NCBI RefSeq assembly: GCF_030817415.1
Contig: NZ_JAUSZI010000002.1
Location: forward strand, 5,828,001-5,892,000
Reading direction: 5' to 3'
Length of the DNA stretch: 64,000 nucleotides
Origin: Streptomyces umbrinus
GTDB lineage: Bacteria > Actinomycetota > Actinomycetes > Streptomycetales > Streptomycetaceae
How positions within the stretch are numbered: the first letter of the stretch is position 1; each line of letters begins with the position of its first letter. The position numbers and the translations under genes are program-made. This document shows positions 34,710 through 43,536 of the stretch, in pieces. Under the pieces are notes generated by a model. The model saw nothing but the letters and a program-made list of their open reading frames with translations, had not been told where the DNA came from and made no database searches.

Positions 34710-35054
34710 ATGACCTTCTTCCCGAACCCCTATGACCTGCCGGAATGCACCCTGCTCGGGTTTCCTTCGGAGATCGACCTGAGCAACGCCGATGTCGTCC
34801 TCGTCGGCGCCCTGGACGTCGTGGACGCCAGGAGGGACCGGCTGCGGCTGCTGGTCCTGGACCTCACCCGTACGCACTTCATGGACTCCCAGGGCGTCCG
34901 TGTGGTCGCCGGTGTCCGCGGCCGCCTGCCCCGGCCCGCCCAACTGCGCGTGGCGGCACGGCCGAACGGGGTGGCGAGCCGTGTCCTGGAGCTGACGGGG
35001 ATGCGCCGCGACGTACCGGTGTACGACAACCTCGCGGAGGCGATCGAGTCCTAG
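34710..35054 (+). CDS. STAS domain protein (anti-sigma-factor-antagonist-like)
   Basis: A 114-residue protein, ATG 34710 with AGGTGAG upstream. The STAS fold is YDLPECTLLGFPSEIDLSNADVVLVGALDVVDARRDRLRLLVLDLTRTHFMDSQGVRVVAGVRG. At the usual D-S-S-G site it reads D-S-Q-G, so the Ser normally phosphorylated in SpoIIAA-type proteins is replaced by Gln. It may not be switched by an anti-sigma kinase. It is divergent from the GAF-ANTAR pair. Confidence 0.82.
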   Translation: MTFFPNPYDLPECTLLGFPSEIDLSNADVVLVGALDVVDARRDRLRLLVLDLTRTHFMDSQGVRVVAGVRGRLPRPAQLRVAARPNGVASRVLELTGMRRDVPVYDNLAEAIES

Positions 35055-35115
35055 GCCGCCTCTTGGGCCGAGTCCTGGACCGCCTCCCGGGCCGGGCGGG
35101 TTCTAGGCTGGGGCC

Positions 35116-35586
35116 ATGGCATCGAACATCGCGACGAACACCTCTGTCTCCCTCGACGATCTGCTGGACTTCGTACGCCCCCGCCACCGCGCCATCCTGC
35201 TGACGCGCAGGTCGGACGGCGGTCCCCAGGGTTCCCCGCTGACCTGCGGAGTGGACGACTCGGGCCGCATCGTCGTCTCGACCTACCCGGAGCGCGCCAA
35301 GACCCGCAACGCCAAGCGCGACGACCGCGTCAGCCTCATCGTCCTGAGCGACGAGTGGAACGGCCCCTGGGTCCAGATCGACGGCACGGCCGAGGTGATC
35401 GACTCCCCCGACTCCGTCGAGCCCCTCGTCGAGTACTACCGCAACATCGCGGGCGAACACCCCGACTGGGACGAGTACCGAGAGGCCATGCTCAAGCAGG
35501 CCAAGTCCATCATCAGGATCACCCCTGAGAAGTGGGGCCCGGTGGCCACGGGGGGCTTCCCGGCAAGGCTGGCTCCGCAGGAGTAG
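35116..35586 (+). CDS. PPOX-class, probably F420-dependent, oxidoreductase
   Basis: A 156-residue split-barrel flavin/F420-binding protein: LDFVRPRHRAILLTRRSDGGPQGSPLTCGVDDSGRIVVSTYPERAKTRNAKRDDRVSLIVLSDEWNGPWVQIDGTAEVI. The K-x-R-N-A/R-D pattern is typical of F420-dependent PPOX-like proteins. The C-terminal helix region LKQAKSIIRITPEKWGPVATGGFP is also typical. It is the second gene on this strand after STAS, 61 bp apart. The substrate is unknown. Confidence 0.87.
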   Translation: MASNIATNTSVSLDDLLDFVRPRHRAILLTRRSDGGPQGSPLTCGVDDSGRIVVSTYPERAKTRNAKRDDRVSLIVLSDEWNGPWVQIDGTAEVIDSPDSVEPLVEYYRNIAGEHPDWDEYREAMLKQAKSIIRITPEKWGPVATGGFPARLAPQE

Positions 35587-35617
35587 GCACCTTTTCGGGC
35601 TGGGGGCACCGCAAGCT

Positions 35618-35665
35618 TTCAGGGGCGCGGGGAACTGCGCGACCAGCCCCCACCCACCCGCAGAT
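35618..35665 (+). repeat. dispersed 'GCGCGGGGAACTGCGCG' repeat
   Basis: A single direct copy with the long tail GACCAGCCCCCACCCACCCG, between the convergent PPOX and TetR genes. Confidence 0.85.
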
Positions 35666-35689
35666 CACACACGAGCCGGCGGCAGCCAC

Positions 35690-36481
35690 TCACCCGTCGG
35701 CCTCGCGGAGCGCCTCGCGGGCGACGACGCTCTCGATCCCCGCGACCAGCAACTCGAACGCCACAGAGAAGTCCCGCTCCCGCATCTCCTCGACCGTGTC
35801 ACCCCCACGCGCCTCCATGAGCCCCGCCGCACTCTCATAGTTCTCCGCGAACTGAGGATGCCCACTGAACGTACTCATGGCCTGGTGGAAGTACTCGTCC
35901 TGCGTCATCCCCGCGGACGCGCACCGCTGCACGAAGTGCCCCTCGATCGTCCCGAACCCGTAGACCCACTGGAAAACAGCAGAGATCGCCCCGCTCTGCC
36001 GCCGCAACGACAGCCCCGTGTTGCGCACGACCTCCTGCACCCGAAGCGAGAACGCCATGGAGTGCGGCCCGATGTTGAGGAACGTGCCGACGAGCGGCGA
36101 CACCCAGGGATGCCGTACGAGCAGGGCCCGGTACCCGACGGCCAGCGCCCGGAGCTGCTCGCGCCAGTCCTCGCCCGACTCCGGGTCGGGCAGCTCCAGT
36201 TCGCCGAACACCGCGTCGAGGGCCAGCTCGAGAAGATCGTCCTTGGTGTCGACGTACCAGTAGACGGACATCGCGGTCACGTTCAGCTCGGCGGCCAGCC
36301 GACGCATCGAGAACTTGGCCAGCCCCTCCGCGTCGAGCAGCCGTACCGTGACCTCGGTGATCCGGTCCCGGTCGAGCGACGACGGCTGCCCGCCCCGGGC
36401 ACTGCCGCCCCGCGGAGCCTTGCCCTCCAACCAGACGCTGGTCCGCGCCGGACGCTTGGCCCGGTCGGCTGCCCTCACCAT
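35690..36481 (-). CDS. TetR/AcrR family transcriptional regulator
   Basis: A 263-residue regulator. After a basic N-terminal extension the HTH is ITEVTVRLLDAEGLAKFSMRRLAAELNVTAMSVYWYVDTKDDLLELALDAVFGE, and the rest is a TetR_C ligand domain with GTFLNIGPHSMAFSLRVQEVVRNTGL. It lies 80 bp downstream of an MFS exporter gene on the same strand and so is probably cotranscribed and controls it. Operator candidates are at 38050-38080. Confidence 0.9.
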   Translation of the reverse strand: MVRAADRAKRPARTSVWLEGKAPRGGSARGGQPSSLDRDRITEVTVRLLDAEGLAKFSMRRLAAELNVTAMSVYWYVDTKDDLLELALDAVFGELELPDPESGEDWREQLRALAVGYRALLVRHPWVSPLVGTFLNIGPHSMAFSLRVQEVVRNTGLSLRRQSGAISAVFQWVYGFGTIEGHFVQRCASAGMTQDEYFHQAMSTFSGHPQFAENYESAAGLMEARGGDTVEEMRERDFSVAFELLVAGIESVVAREALREADG

Positions 36482-36561
36482 GGCGCACCTTCCTCGGAAC
36501 TCTTACGGAGAGGGCGACCCGGAACACCGAGGTCCGCCCCCTCCCTGATGCTAAGCGGGCC

Positions 36562-38046
36562 CTACGCCGCCATCGTCACCGCGGAGTCTGCCCGTTCGGC
36601 CCTCCGGAGCAACGCCGCGGCCAGCAGTCCGCCGAGGAACACCGCCGCCGCGCCCACCAGCTGACTGGTCTCCAGACCCGAGGCGAACGCGTCCGTGATC
36701 CGTGCGCGCTCGTCCGCCGACTCCGCGGACGCCAGCGCCGCGGGCAGGGAGGACGCGGCGACCGGGATCAGCGCGGCGAAGCGGGCGTTGAGGACGGCGC
36801 CGAGCACCGCCACACCGAGCCCGATGCCGAATTCGTTGAGTGTGCCGTTGACGCCCGCGCCCACCCCGGCCTTCTCCCGCGGGATCGCGCTCATGATGGC
36901 GTGCGCCATGGCCGGGCCGGCGACCGCGGAGCCCGCGCCGATGAGCACCAGCCCGAGCAGCGTGCCCGCGTACCCGCTCGCCGCGAGGGTCGCGATCGAC
37001 ACCAGGCCGCCCGACATCAGCGTCATGCCGAGCGCGATCGACACCGGATTGCCCAGCTTCGCCGTCCACCTGGCCGACAGACCGGTGAAGTTGAGGGCCA
37101 CGATGGTCAGCGCGAGCGGCGCGGTGCGCAGCCCCGCCTCCAACGGCCCGTACCCCAGGACGAACTGGAGGTGCTGGGTCAGCAGGAACAGCGAGCCGCC
37201 CATGCCGAAGGCGATCAGTACGGCACCGGAGACCGCGCCCGTGAACCGCTGGTCCCGGAAGAAGTGCAGGTCCAGCATCGGATACGGGATCCGGCTCTCC
37301 CAGTACGCGAACAGGGCGAGGACCACCAGCGCGGCGGCCGCCGGGGCGAGCACCCGGCCGGAGGTCCAGCCGTGTTCCGGGCCCGAGATGATCGCGTACA
37401 CGAGGGAGGCCATGCCGATCGTGGAGAGCAGGGCACCCAGGAGGTCGGGGCGGTCGCCGCGCCGGTTCCTGGACTCGGGCACGAGGGAGATCACCGCGAA
37501 GAGTGCCAGCGCCACCACCGGCAGATTGATCAGGAAGATCGCGCCCCACCAGAAGTGGTCGAGCATGAAACCGCCGAGCAGCGGACCGGTCGCGAAGCCG
37601 AGCGCGGCGACCGCGCTCCAGATGGCGATCGCCTTCGGCTGCTCCTCCGTCGTGAAGATCTGCATCACGACTGCGAGCGTGGTGGTGACCAGGAGCGCGC
37701 CTCCGACGCCCATGCCCGCGCGGGCGGCGATCAACTGCCCGGTGGTGTCGGCGAGTCCGGCGGCCAGCGAGCCGATGCCGAACAGGACGAGTCCGCAGAC
37801 CAGCATCTTCTTGCGGCCGTAGCGGTCGGCCGCGCTGCCCGCGGTGAGCAGCAGGCCCGACTGTACGAGCGAGTACGCGTTGATCATCCACTGGATGTCC
37901 GCGGTGCCGGCGTCCAGCTCCTCGGTGAGGGAGGGGATCGCGACGTTCAGCACGGTGTTGTCGAGCAGCACGGTGAGCTGGGCGACGGAGATGACACCGA
38001 GGATCAGCCAGCGCTGGGGATGGGCTTGGCCTTGCGAGGTTGGCAT
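36562..38046 (-). CDS. DHA2-type MFS multidrug exporter
   Basis: A 494-residue, 14-helix transporter: WLILGVISVAQLTVLLDNTVLNVAIPSL (motif D1), GSAADRYGRKKMLV (motif A), and GFATGPLLGGFMLDHFWWGAIFLINLP (motif C). ATG 38046 matches the usual N-terminus (MPTSQGQAHPQRWLIL). There is no Shine-Dalgarno sequence, and TATAG ends 2 bases before the ATG, so the mRNA may be leaderless or start inside the gene. It is followed by the TetR gene. Confidence 0.9.
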   Translation of the reverse strand: MPTSQGQAHPQRWLILGVISVAQLTVLLDNTVLNVAIPSLTEELDAGTADIQWMINAYSLVQSGLLLTAGSAADRYGRKKMLVCGLVLFGIGSLAAGLADTTGQLIAARAGMGVGGALLVTTTLAVVMQIFTTEEQPKAIAIWSAVAALGFATGPLLGGFMLDHFWWGAIFLINLPVVALALFAVISLVPESRNRRGDRPDLLGALLSTIGMASLVYAIISGPEHGWTSGRVLAPAAAALVVLALFAYWESRIPYPMLDLHFFRDQRFTGAVSGAVLIAFGMGGSLFLLTQHLQFVLGYGPLEAGLRTAPLALTIVALNFTGLSARWTAKLGNPVSIALGMTLMSGGLVSIATLAASGYAGTLLGLVLIGAGSAVAGPAMAHAIMSAIPREKAGVGAGVNGTLNEFGIGLGVAVLGAVLNARFAALIPVAASSLPAALASAESADERARITDAFASGLETSQLVGAAAVFLGGLLAAALLRRAERADSAVTMAA

Positions 38047-38049
38047 GCT

Positions 38050-38080
38050 ATACACCGTAGAACAACTCCCATACGCTGTA
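38050..38080 (-). promoter_or_regulatory. two TACNNNGTA sites, probable TetR operator
   Basis: ATACACCGTA (38050-38059) and ATACGCTGTA (38071-38080) lie exactly 21 bp (two helical turns) apart just upstream of the MFS start and cover the likely promoter. Confidence 0.65.
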
Positions 38081-38092
38081 CAACACAAAAGG

Positions 38093-38138
38093 AGAGGGGT
38101 GGTGGCCGAGGCACTCCCGCCCCGGCCACCACCCCTCT
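38093..38138 (-). terminator. strong intrinsic terminator of the glycosyltransferase operon
   Basis: A 16-bp perfect stem AGAGGGGTGGTGGCCG / CGGCCACCACCCCTCT with a 14-base loop. On the minus strand it is followed by CCTTTTGTG, a T tract. It ends the four-gene operon 44273-38169. Confidence 0.9.
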
Positions 38139-38168
38139 GCAGCCGTCCTTCTGCAGCCGTCCTTCGGA

Positions 38169-40424
38169 CTAGCTCGTCGGCTGCGTCAGGTCGTAGAAGG
38201 TGGACGAACCCACCGTCACCTCCTTGAAGTTCTCCTGCACCCACTCGCTGATCTGGGTCCCGGTGCCGGAGCTGCTGCCGCCACCGCCGCCCATGGAGCC
38301 GGAGGAGATGAAGTAGTGGATCTTCCCGTCCTCCACGTACTTCTTGAACTGGGCCAGCGTCGGCGACGGGTCGCTGCCGTTGAAGCCTCCGATCGCCATG
38401 ACCGGGTCACCGGTGGAGAGCTGGTAGCTCGCGGCGTTCTGGGCGCCGATGGCCGCAGCGGCCCAGGTGTAGTCGCCGGAGTTCTTCTCCAGGAGGGCCT
38501 TGGCCTCGGAGCTGACGGTCGCGCCGTTGAGCAGACCGCCCATGCCGCCACCGCCGCCCATACCGCCGCCGTCGCCGGTGCCGCCACCGCGCTGGGTCTG
38601 GCCGTTCTGGCCCGTCTGACCGTTGCCGGTCTGGCCGTTGCCGTTCTGCTGGCCCTGGCCGTTCTGGCCGCCGCCCGGCATTCCGCCGGTCGGGGGCTGG
38701 CCCATGCCGCCGCCCTGCTGGTTCTGGCCGGTGCCGCCCTGCTGGTTCTGGCCCGGCATACCGCCACCGGGGCCGCCGCCCATGCCGCCACCGCCGCCAC
38801 CCGGGCCGCCACGGCCGCCCGAGACCGCCGGACCGGCCGTCACGATCGAACCGGTGTGACCCTCGTTCAGCGTGGTGAGGGTGTACGCCGTCGGACCCGC
38901 CAGGGCCGCGACGAAGCTCAGCCCGACGACCCCGAGGGCCAGTCGGCGCCCGAGCCGCGAGACGAAGACCAGGCCGAGCGCGGCGACCAGACCGCCCACC
39001 AGGACCAGCCACTTCAGCCAGGGCAGGTAGTCGGAGGAACGGTTCAGGAGGACGTACCCCCAGACCGCGGTGGCCGTCACCCCGGCCGCCATGGTGAGCG
39101 AGACCCACATCTTGCCGCGCTCTTCCCACAGCACGCTCGCGCCCATGCCGATCACGGCGGCGACGTACGGGGCGAGGGCCACGGTGTAGTACTCGTGGAA
39201 GATGCCCTGCATGAAGCTGAAGATCACCATGGTGATCAGCAGCGAGCCGCCCCAGGCGAGGAACGCGGCGCGGGCCGTGTCGGTCCGCCGGGCCTTCCAG
39301 GTGAGGGCGATGCCCGCGGCGAGCACGATCAGCGCGGCCGGGATCAGCCAGGAGATCTGGCCGCCGATGGAGGAGCTGAACATCCGGTCCCAGCCGGTCT
39401 CGCCCCAGGAGCCACCCCCGCCGCCTCCGCCGCCTCCGACACTGCCGGTCTCCTCGCCGTTGATACGGCCGAGTCCGTTGTATCCGAAGGTCAGTTCAAG
39501 GAAGGAGTTGTTCTGCGAGCCGCCGATGTAGGGGCGGGAGGACGCGGGCCACAGCTCGACGACGGCCACCCACCAGCCGCCCGCGACGATCATCGACAGG
39601 CCCGCGAGGAGCACCTGCCCGATGCGCCTGCGCAGGGTCGTCGGCGCGAAGACCACGTAGATCAGGGCCAGCGGAGGCAGGATCAGGAAGGCCTGGAGGG
39701 TCTTCACCAGGAAGGCGAGACCGACCGCGGCACCCGCCCACACCAGCCACTTCGTCTGGGCCTTCTCCATGGCGCGCAGCACGCAGTAGACCGTGACGGC
39801 CATCAGGAGCGCGAGGGCCGCGTCCGGGTTGTTGAAGCGGAACATCAGCGCGGCGACGGGCGTGAGCGCGAAGACCGCCATCGCGATGAAGCCGGCCGCG
39901 GCGCTGAACCGGCGGCGCAGGGCCCCGTAGAGCACTCCGGCCGTGGCGACGGCCATGAGGACCTGCGGGAACAGGATCGCGAAGGAATTCAGGCCGAAGA
40001 GCCGCACCGACAGCGCCATCGGCCACAGGGAGGCCGGGGGCTTGTCGACGGTGATGGCGTTGGCCGAGTCGAGCGAGCCGAAGAAGAAGGCCTTCCAGGA
40101 CTGGCTGCCGGCCTGGACGGCCGCGGAGTAGAAGGAGTTGGCGTACCCGGAGGCCGTGAGGTTCCAGGTGTAGAGCGCGCCGATCAGCAGCAGCGTGCCG
40201 AGGAAGGCGGGACGCGTCCAGCGGTGGTCCTCGGGCCGCCCGCGCCACAGACGTCGTACGAAGGGCTGCTTGGGACTGCCGTCCTCGGGGGCGGTCGGCG
40301 GAGCAACCACGGGCTCCTGCACGGCGGTTGCCCCGGTCGGGCCCGGCGGTCCCCAGTCGGGGCTCGCGCCCCCGGAGGGGCCGACGCCCCCCTGATAGCT
40401 CGTATCGGGCTGAGTCGTCGTCAT
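38169..40424 (-). CDS. GT39-type (ArnT/PMT-like) membrane glycosyltransferase
   Basis: A 751-residue protein. A Pro-rich cytoplasmic start is followed by about 11-12 helices. Loop 1 holds the family's acidic site (SFYSAAVQAGSQSWKAFFFGSLDSANAITVDKPPASLWPMA; the D preceding K-P is usual). A Gly-rich loop follows FGYNGLGRINGEETGS. After the last helix comes a low-complexity GGMGGG / QNQQGG / NGQTGNGQ region (about 535-645) and a conserved C-terminal domain (WAAAAIGAQNAASYQLSTGDPVMAIGGFNGSDPSPTLAQFKKYVEDGKIHYFI). It should transfer sugars from a polyprenyl-phosphate donor outside the membrane. It overlaps the GT2-GtrA gene by ATGA. Confidence 0.9.
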   Translation of the reverse strand: MTTTQPDTSYQGGVGPSGGASPDWGPPGPTGATAVQEPVVAPPTAPEDGSPKQPFVRRLWRGRPEDHRWTRPAFLGTLLLIGALYTWNLTASGYANSFYSAAVQAGSQSWKAFFFGSLDSANAITVDKPPASLWPMALSVRLFGLNSFAILFPQVLMAVATAGVLYGALRRRFSAAAGFIAMAVFALTPVAALMFRFNNPDAALALLMAVTVYCVLRAMEKAQTKWLVWAGAAVGLAFLVKTLQAFLILPPLALIYVVFAPTTLRRRIGQVLLAGLSMIVAGGWWVAVVELWPASSRPYIGGSQNNSFLELTFGYNGLGRINGEETGSVGGGGGGGGGSWGETGWDRMFSSSIGGQISWLIPAALIVLAAGIALTWKARRTDTARAAFLAWGGSLLITMVIFSFMQGIFHEYYTVALAPYVAAVIGMGASVLWEERGKMWVSLTMAAGVTATAVWGYVLLNRSSDYLPWLKWLVLVGGLVAALGLVFVSRLGRRLALGVVGLSFVAALAGPTAYTLTTLNEGHTGSIVTAGPAVSGGRGGPGGGGGGMGGGPGGGMPGQNQQGGTGQNQQGGGMGQPPTGGMPGGGQNGQGQQNGNGQTGNGQTGQNGQTQRGGGTGDGGGMGGGGGMGGLLNGATVSSEAKALLEKNSGDYTWAAAAIGAQNAASYQLSTGDPVMAIGGFNGSDPSPTLAQFKKYVEDGKIHYFISSGSMGGGGGSSSGTGTQISEWVQENFKEVTVGSSTFYDLTQPTS

Positions 40425-41908
40425 CGTGCGTCCCTCGGATCGTGATCGTTCGGACGCACCGGCTGGAGCTGCATGGTCGCGTCCCCCCAGGTCTGGTGGT
40501 CGTGCGGAGAGTGGGTCGTGCCGTACGCGGTCGTCCCGTACGCGGTCGTCTCGTGGGGCGCAGGAGCCGATCCGTACGGGGACCGCGGCGCCGTCGCGTA
40601 GACGGGCGACGCGGGTCCGACCGGCACGGCGGGCGTGTGCGAGGCGACGACGGTCGACGGTGACTCGTCGCGCCGGTCCGGGAACACCCAGGCCCGGAAG
40701 AGCAGGAACCGCAGCACGGTGGCCGCGAGGTTGGCGGCGATGAGCACCGCCAGTTCGGTGGAGTGCGCGGGGTCGTTCGTCGCCGCGTTCAGGGCGGCGA
40801 GCGAACCACTGGTCAGGGCGAGCCCGATGCCGAAGACGACCAGGCCCTGCGCCTGGTGCTTCACCGCGCCGCCCCGGCCGCGCACCCCGAAGGTGAGACG
40901 CCGGTTGGCCGCGGTGTTGGCGACCGCCGAGACGAGCAGGGCGAGCGCGTTGGCGACCTGCGACCCCGAGAACGTACGGAAGCCGCTGTAGAGCAGCAGA
41001 TAGAACAGCGTGGACAGACCGCCCACGACACAGAACCCGACGAGCTGGCGGGCCAGGCCCTTCGGCACGCCGCTGATCTCACGGTCGCGCGGATCGTCCC
41101 CGAAGGGACGGGCGAGCCGGTCCAGCGCCAGCGAACCGGTGGCCAGGGCGCGCCCCACCCGCCAGACACCCTTGAGGTCGTCGGTCGCGGTCTTCACGAT
41201 GTGCACGGTCGAGTCCGGGTCGTCGACCCAGTCGACCGGCACCTCGTGGATCCGCAGCCCGGCCCGCTCGGCGAGGACCAGCATCTCGGTGTCGAAGAAC
41301 CATCCGGTGTCCTCGACCAGCGGCAGCAGCACCTGCGCGACATCGCGCCGGATCGCCTTGAAACCGCACTGGGCGTCGGAGAAGCGGGCCTGCAACGAGC
41401 CCCGCAGGATCAGGTTGTACGTGCGGGAGATGAACTCCCGCTTGGCGCCCCGCACCACCCGCGAGCTGCGGGCGAGCCGCGAGCCGATCGCCAGGTCCGA
41501 GTGACCGGAGATCAGCGGGGCGACCAGCGGGAGAAGCGCGTTGAGGTCGGTGGAGAGGTCGACGTCCATATAGGCGAGGACCGGGGCGTCCGAGGCGGAC
41601 CAGACGGTGCGCAGTGCTCGGCCGCGCCCTTTCTGCTCCAGCCGGAACGCCCTGACCTCGGGTATCTCCGCCTCCAGCCGCGCCGCCACCAGGGGAGTGG
41701 TGTCCGTGGACGCGTTGTCCGCGATGGTGATGCGGAACGCGTACGGGAAGGTGCGGGCAAGGTGCTCATGCAGTCTGAGCACACACGGCTGGAGGTCCTT
41801 CTCCTCGTTGTAGACGGGGATCACTACGTCCAGGACAGGCGTACCGGCATTTCCGGCCGGGAGGTGCTCCCGCGCCGGCAGGTTGCCGGGAGAAGGTTCG
41901 GTTCGCAT
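40421..41908 (-). CDS. GT2 glycosyltransferase fused to a GtrA-like membrane domain
   Basis: A 495-residue protein. The GT-A domain spans residues 25-265 (VLDVVIPVYNEEKDLQPCVLRLHEHLA, the acidic AYMDVDLSTDLNALLPL, SDAQCGFKAIRRDVA), as in polyprenyl-phosphate sugar synthases. A GtrA domain with four helices follows (QLVGFCVVGGLSTLFYLLLYSGFR…), then a disordered tail with TTAYGTTAYGTT. It likely makes and flips a polyprenyl-P sugar used by the adjacent GT39 enzyme. The start ATG 41908 is supported by alignment to family N-termini; an upstream ATG at 41944 overlaps the kinase gene. Confidence 0.9.
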   Translation of the reverse strand: MRTEPSPGNLPAREHLPAGNAGTPVLDVVIPVYNEEKDLQPCVLRLHEHLARTFPYAFRITIADNASTDTTPLVAARLEAEIPEVRAFRLEQKGRGRALRTVWSASDAPVLAYMDVDLSTDLNALLPLVAPLISGHSDLAIGSRLARSSRVVRGAKREFISRTYNLILRGSLQARFSDAQCGFKAIRRDVAQVLLPLVEDTGWFFDTEMLVLAERAGLRIHEVPVDWVDDPDSTVHIVKTATDDLKGVWRVGRALATGSLALDRLARPFGDDPRDREISGVPKGLARQLVGFCVVGGLSTLFYLLLYSGFRTFSGSQVANALALLVSAVANTAANRRLTFGVRGRGGAVKHQAQGLVVFGIGLALTSGSLAALNAATNDPAHSTELAVLIAANLAATVLRFLLFRAWVFPDRRDESPSTVVASHTPAVPVGPASPVYATAPRSPYGSAPAPHETTAYGTTAYGTTHSPHDHQTWGDATMQLQPVRPNDHDPRDAR

Positions 41909-41922
41909 GACGAAGACTCTCG

Positions 41923-43536
41923 TCAGGCGCCCTGTTGCACCCATGTGGTCGTGCTGTGCTGTGCCTGTGAGTACGATTGCGAATTCGATGAGGAAATGAA
42001 GGCCTCATGAGAATGCGCGGCTTCGGGCGCCAGCGCGGGCAGATGCACGGTAAAGACGGTGCGTCCGGGCACGCTGTCGACGGTCACCGCGCCACCGTGC
42101 GCGGCGGCGACGGCCTGCACGATGGCGAGCCCGAGTCCGGTGGACCCGGAGGCACGTGACCGGGACGAGTCGCCTCGCGCGAACCGCTCGAAGACATGCG
42201 GGAGCAGGTCCGGCGGAATGCCCTGACCGTCGTCCTGGACGTCCACGCACACCCAGGCTCCCTGACGGCGCACGCGTGCGGTCACCGTCGTTCCCGGAGG
42301 TGTGTGCGTTCGCGCATTCGCAAACAGATTCACCATGACCTGCTGGACGCGGGCGGCGTCCGCCAGCACGAGCGCGGGTTCGTCGGGCAGCTCAAGGCGC
42401 CAGTTGTGTTCGCGACCGGCGGCGCGGGCGTCGCTCACGGCATCCACGACCAGCGGGGAGAGGTCGGTGTGCTCGTAACTCAGGGGCCGACCGGCGTCGA
42501 GGCGCGCGAGCAGCAGCAGGTCCTCGACGAGCCCGGTCATCCGCCCGGCCTCGGACTCGATCCGGCCGAGAGCGTGTCTCGTGTCGGGCCCGGTCTCTTC
42601 CCGTCCGCGTCTGGTCAGCTCGGCGTATCCGCGAATGGACGCCAGCGGCGTACGCAGCTCATGGCTCGCGTCCGCGACGAACTGCCGTACGCGCGTCTCG
42701 CTCTCCTGGCGCGCGTGCAGGGCCCCGTGGACGTGGTCCAGCATGCGGTTGAGCGCGGCACCGACCTGCCCGACCTCCGTATGCGGGTCGGTCTCGGACT
42801 CGGGCACCCGCTCGTTGAGCGTCACCTCGCCGCTGTGGAGCGGCAGTTCGGAGACGCGGGTGGCGGTGGAGGCGACCTTGCGGAGGGGCCGGAGGGCGAC
42901 CGTGACGAGGACGGACCCGGCGATTCCGGCGGCGACGAGGCCGGCCACCGTGACGCTCACCTCGACGAGGATGAGGGTGTTGAGGGTGCTGGTGACGGAC
43001 TCGGTGGGCAGGGCGACGTAGTAGGCGCCCCTGTTGCCCTCGACGTACTTGACGCGGTACTCCCCGAGCCCGGGGATCTCCACGGTGTGGACATCGGTCT
43101 TCGACACGGAACCGACCGCGGATTTCTGCGCCTCGGTGAGCGAGTCGGTGACCATGCCCTCGAAGCCCTCGCTGTCCGAGTTCTTCTCCTTGGCGACGAC
43201 CGCGTCGCTGATCCCGCCGTCGTCACTCACCTGGGCGACGACCGTGTTCTCCTCCGTGCCGCCCTTGTTGACGAACCCGAAGGGTCCCCCGGGAGGGTCG
43301 TCCTTCAGCTCCGACGGACTGTCCGGCCTCACCGGTCCGCCCGTGGCCCGGTCGCCGACCTCGCTCAGCGAGGTGCCCAACTGGTCGTACAGGTGCTGGC
43401 TCAACGCGATCGTCGTCACCGTACCGATCACCGCACACACCACCGCGATGAGCGCGACCGCCGAGACGACGAGCCGCGTCCGCAGCGTCCGAGGCTGTCG
43501 GCGCCGCTGCTTCCGCAGCTGTCGTCGCCCGCTCAT
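41923..43536 (-). CDS. OmpR-type sensor histidine kinase
   Basis: A 537-residue kinase. TM1 is about 22-45, an extracytoplasmic sensor of about 140 residues follows, then TM2 (LILVEVSVTVAGLVAAGIAGSVLVTVAL), HAMP (RPLRKVASTATRVSELPL), HisKA with His near residue 292 (FVADASHELRTPLASIRGYAEL), and HATPase_c (N box VMVNLFANARTHTP, G boxes VQDDGQGIPPDLLP and GLGLAIVQAVAAAHGG). It is coupled by an ATGA overlap to the response regulator. The C-terminal ~25 residues are Ser/Gln-rich. The operon suggests it controls envelope glycosylation (inference). Confidence 0.93.
   Translation of the reverse strand: MSGRRQLRKQRRRQPRTLRTRLVVSAVALIAVVCAVIGTVTTIALSQHLYDQLGTSLSEVGDRATGGPVRPDSPSELKDDPPGGPFGFVNKGGTEENTVVAQVSDDGGISDAVVAKEKNSDSEGFEGMVTDSLTEAQKSAVGSVSKTDVHTVEIPGLGEYRVKYVEGNRGAYYVALPTESVTSTLNTLILVEVSVTVAGLVAAGIAGSVLVTVALRPLRKVASTATRVSELPLHSGEVTLNERVPESETDPHTEVGQVGAALNRMLDHVHGALHARQESETRVRQFVADASHELRTPLASIRGYAELTRRGREETGPDTRHALGRIESEAGRMTGLVEDLLLLARLDAGRPLSYEHTDLSPLVVDAVSDARAAGREHNWRLELPDEPALVLADAARVQQVMVNLFANARTHTPPGTTVTARVRRQGAWVCVDVQDDGQGIPPDLLPHVFERFARGDSSRSRASGSTGLGLAIVQAVAAAHGGAVTVDSVPGRTVFTVHLPALAPEAAHSHEAFISSSNSQSYSQAQHSTTTWVQQGA

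Noticed and set aside
38316..40445. 709-residue plus-strand ORF opposite the GT39 gene
   Set aside because: Same kind of antisense shadow; the minus strand is in an operon with overlaps and a terminator.
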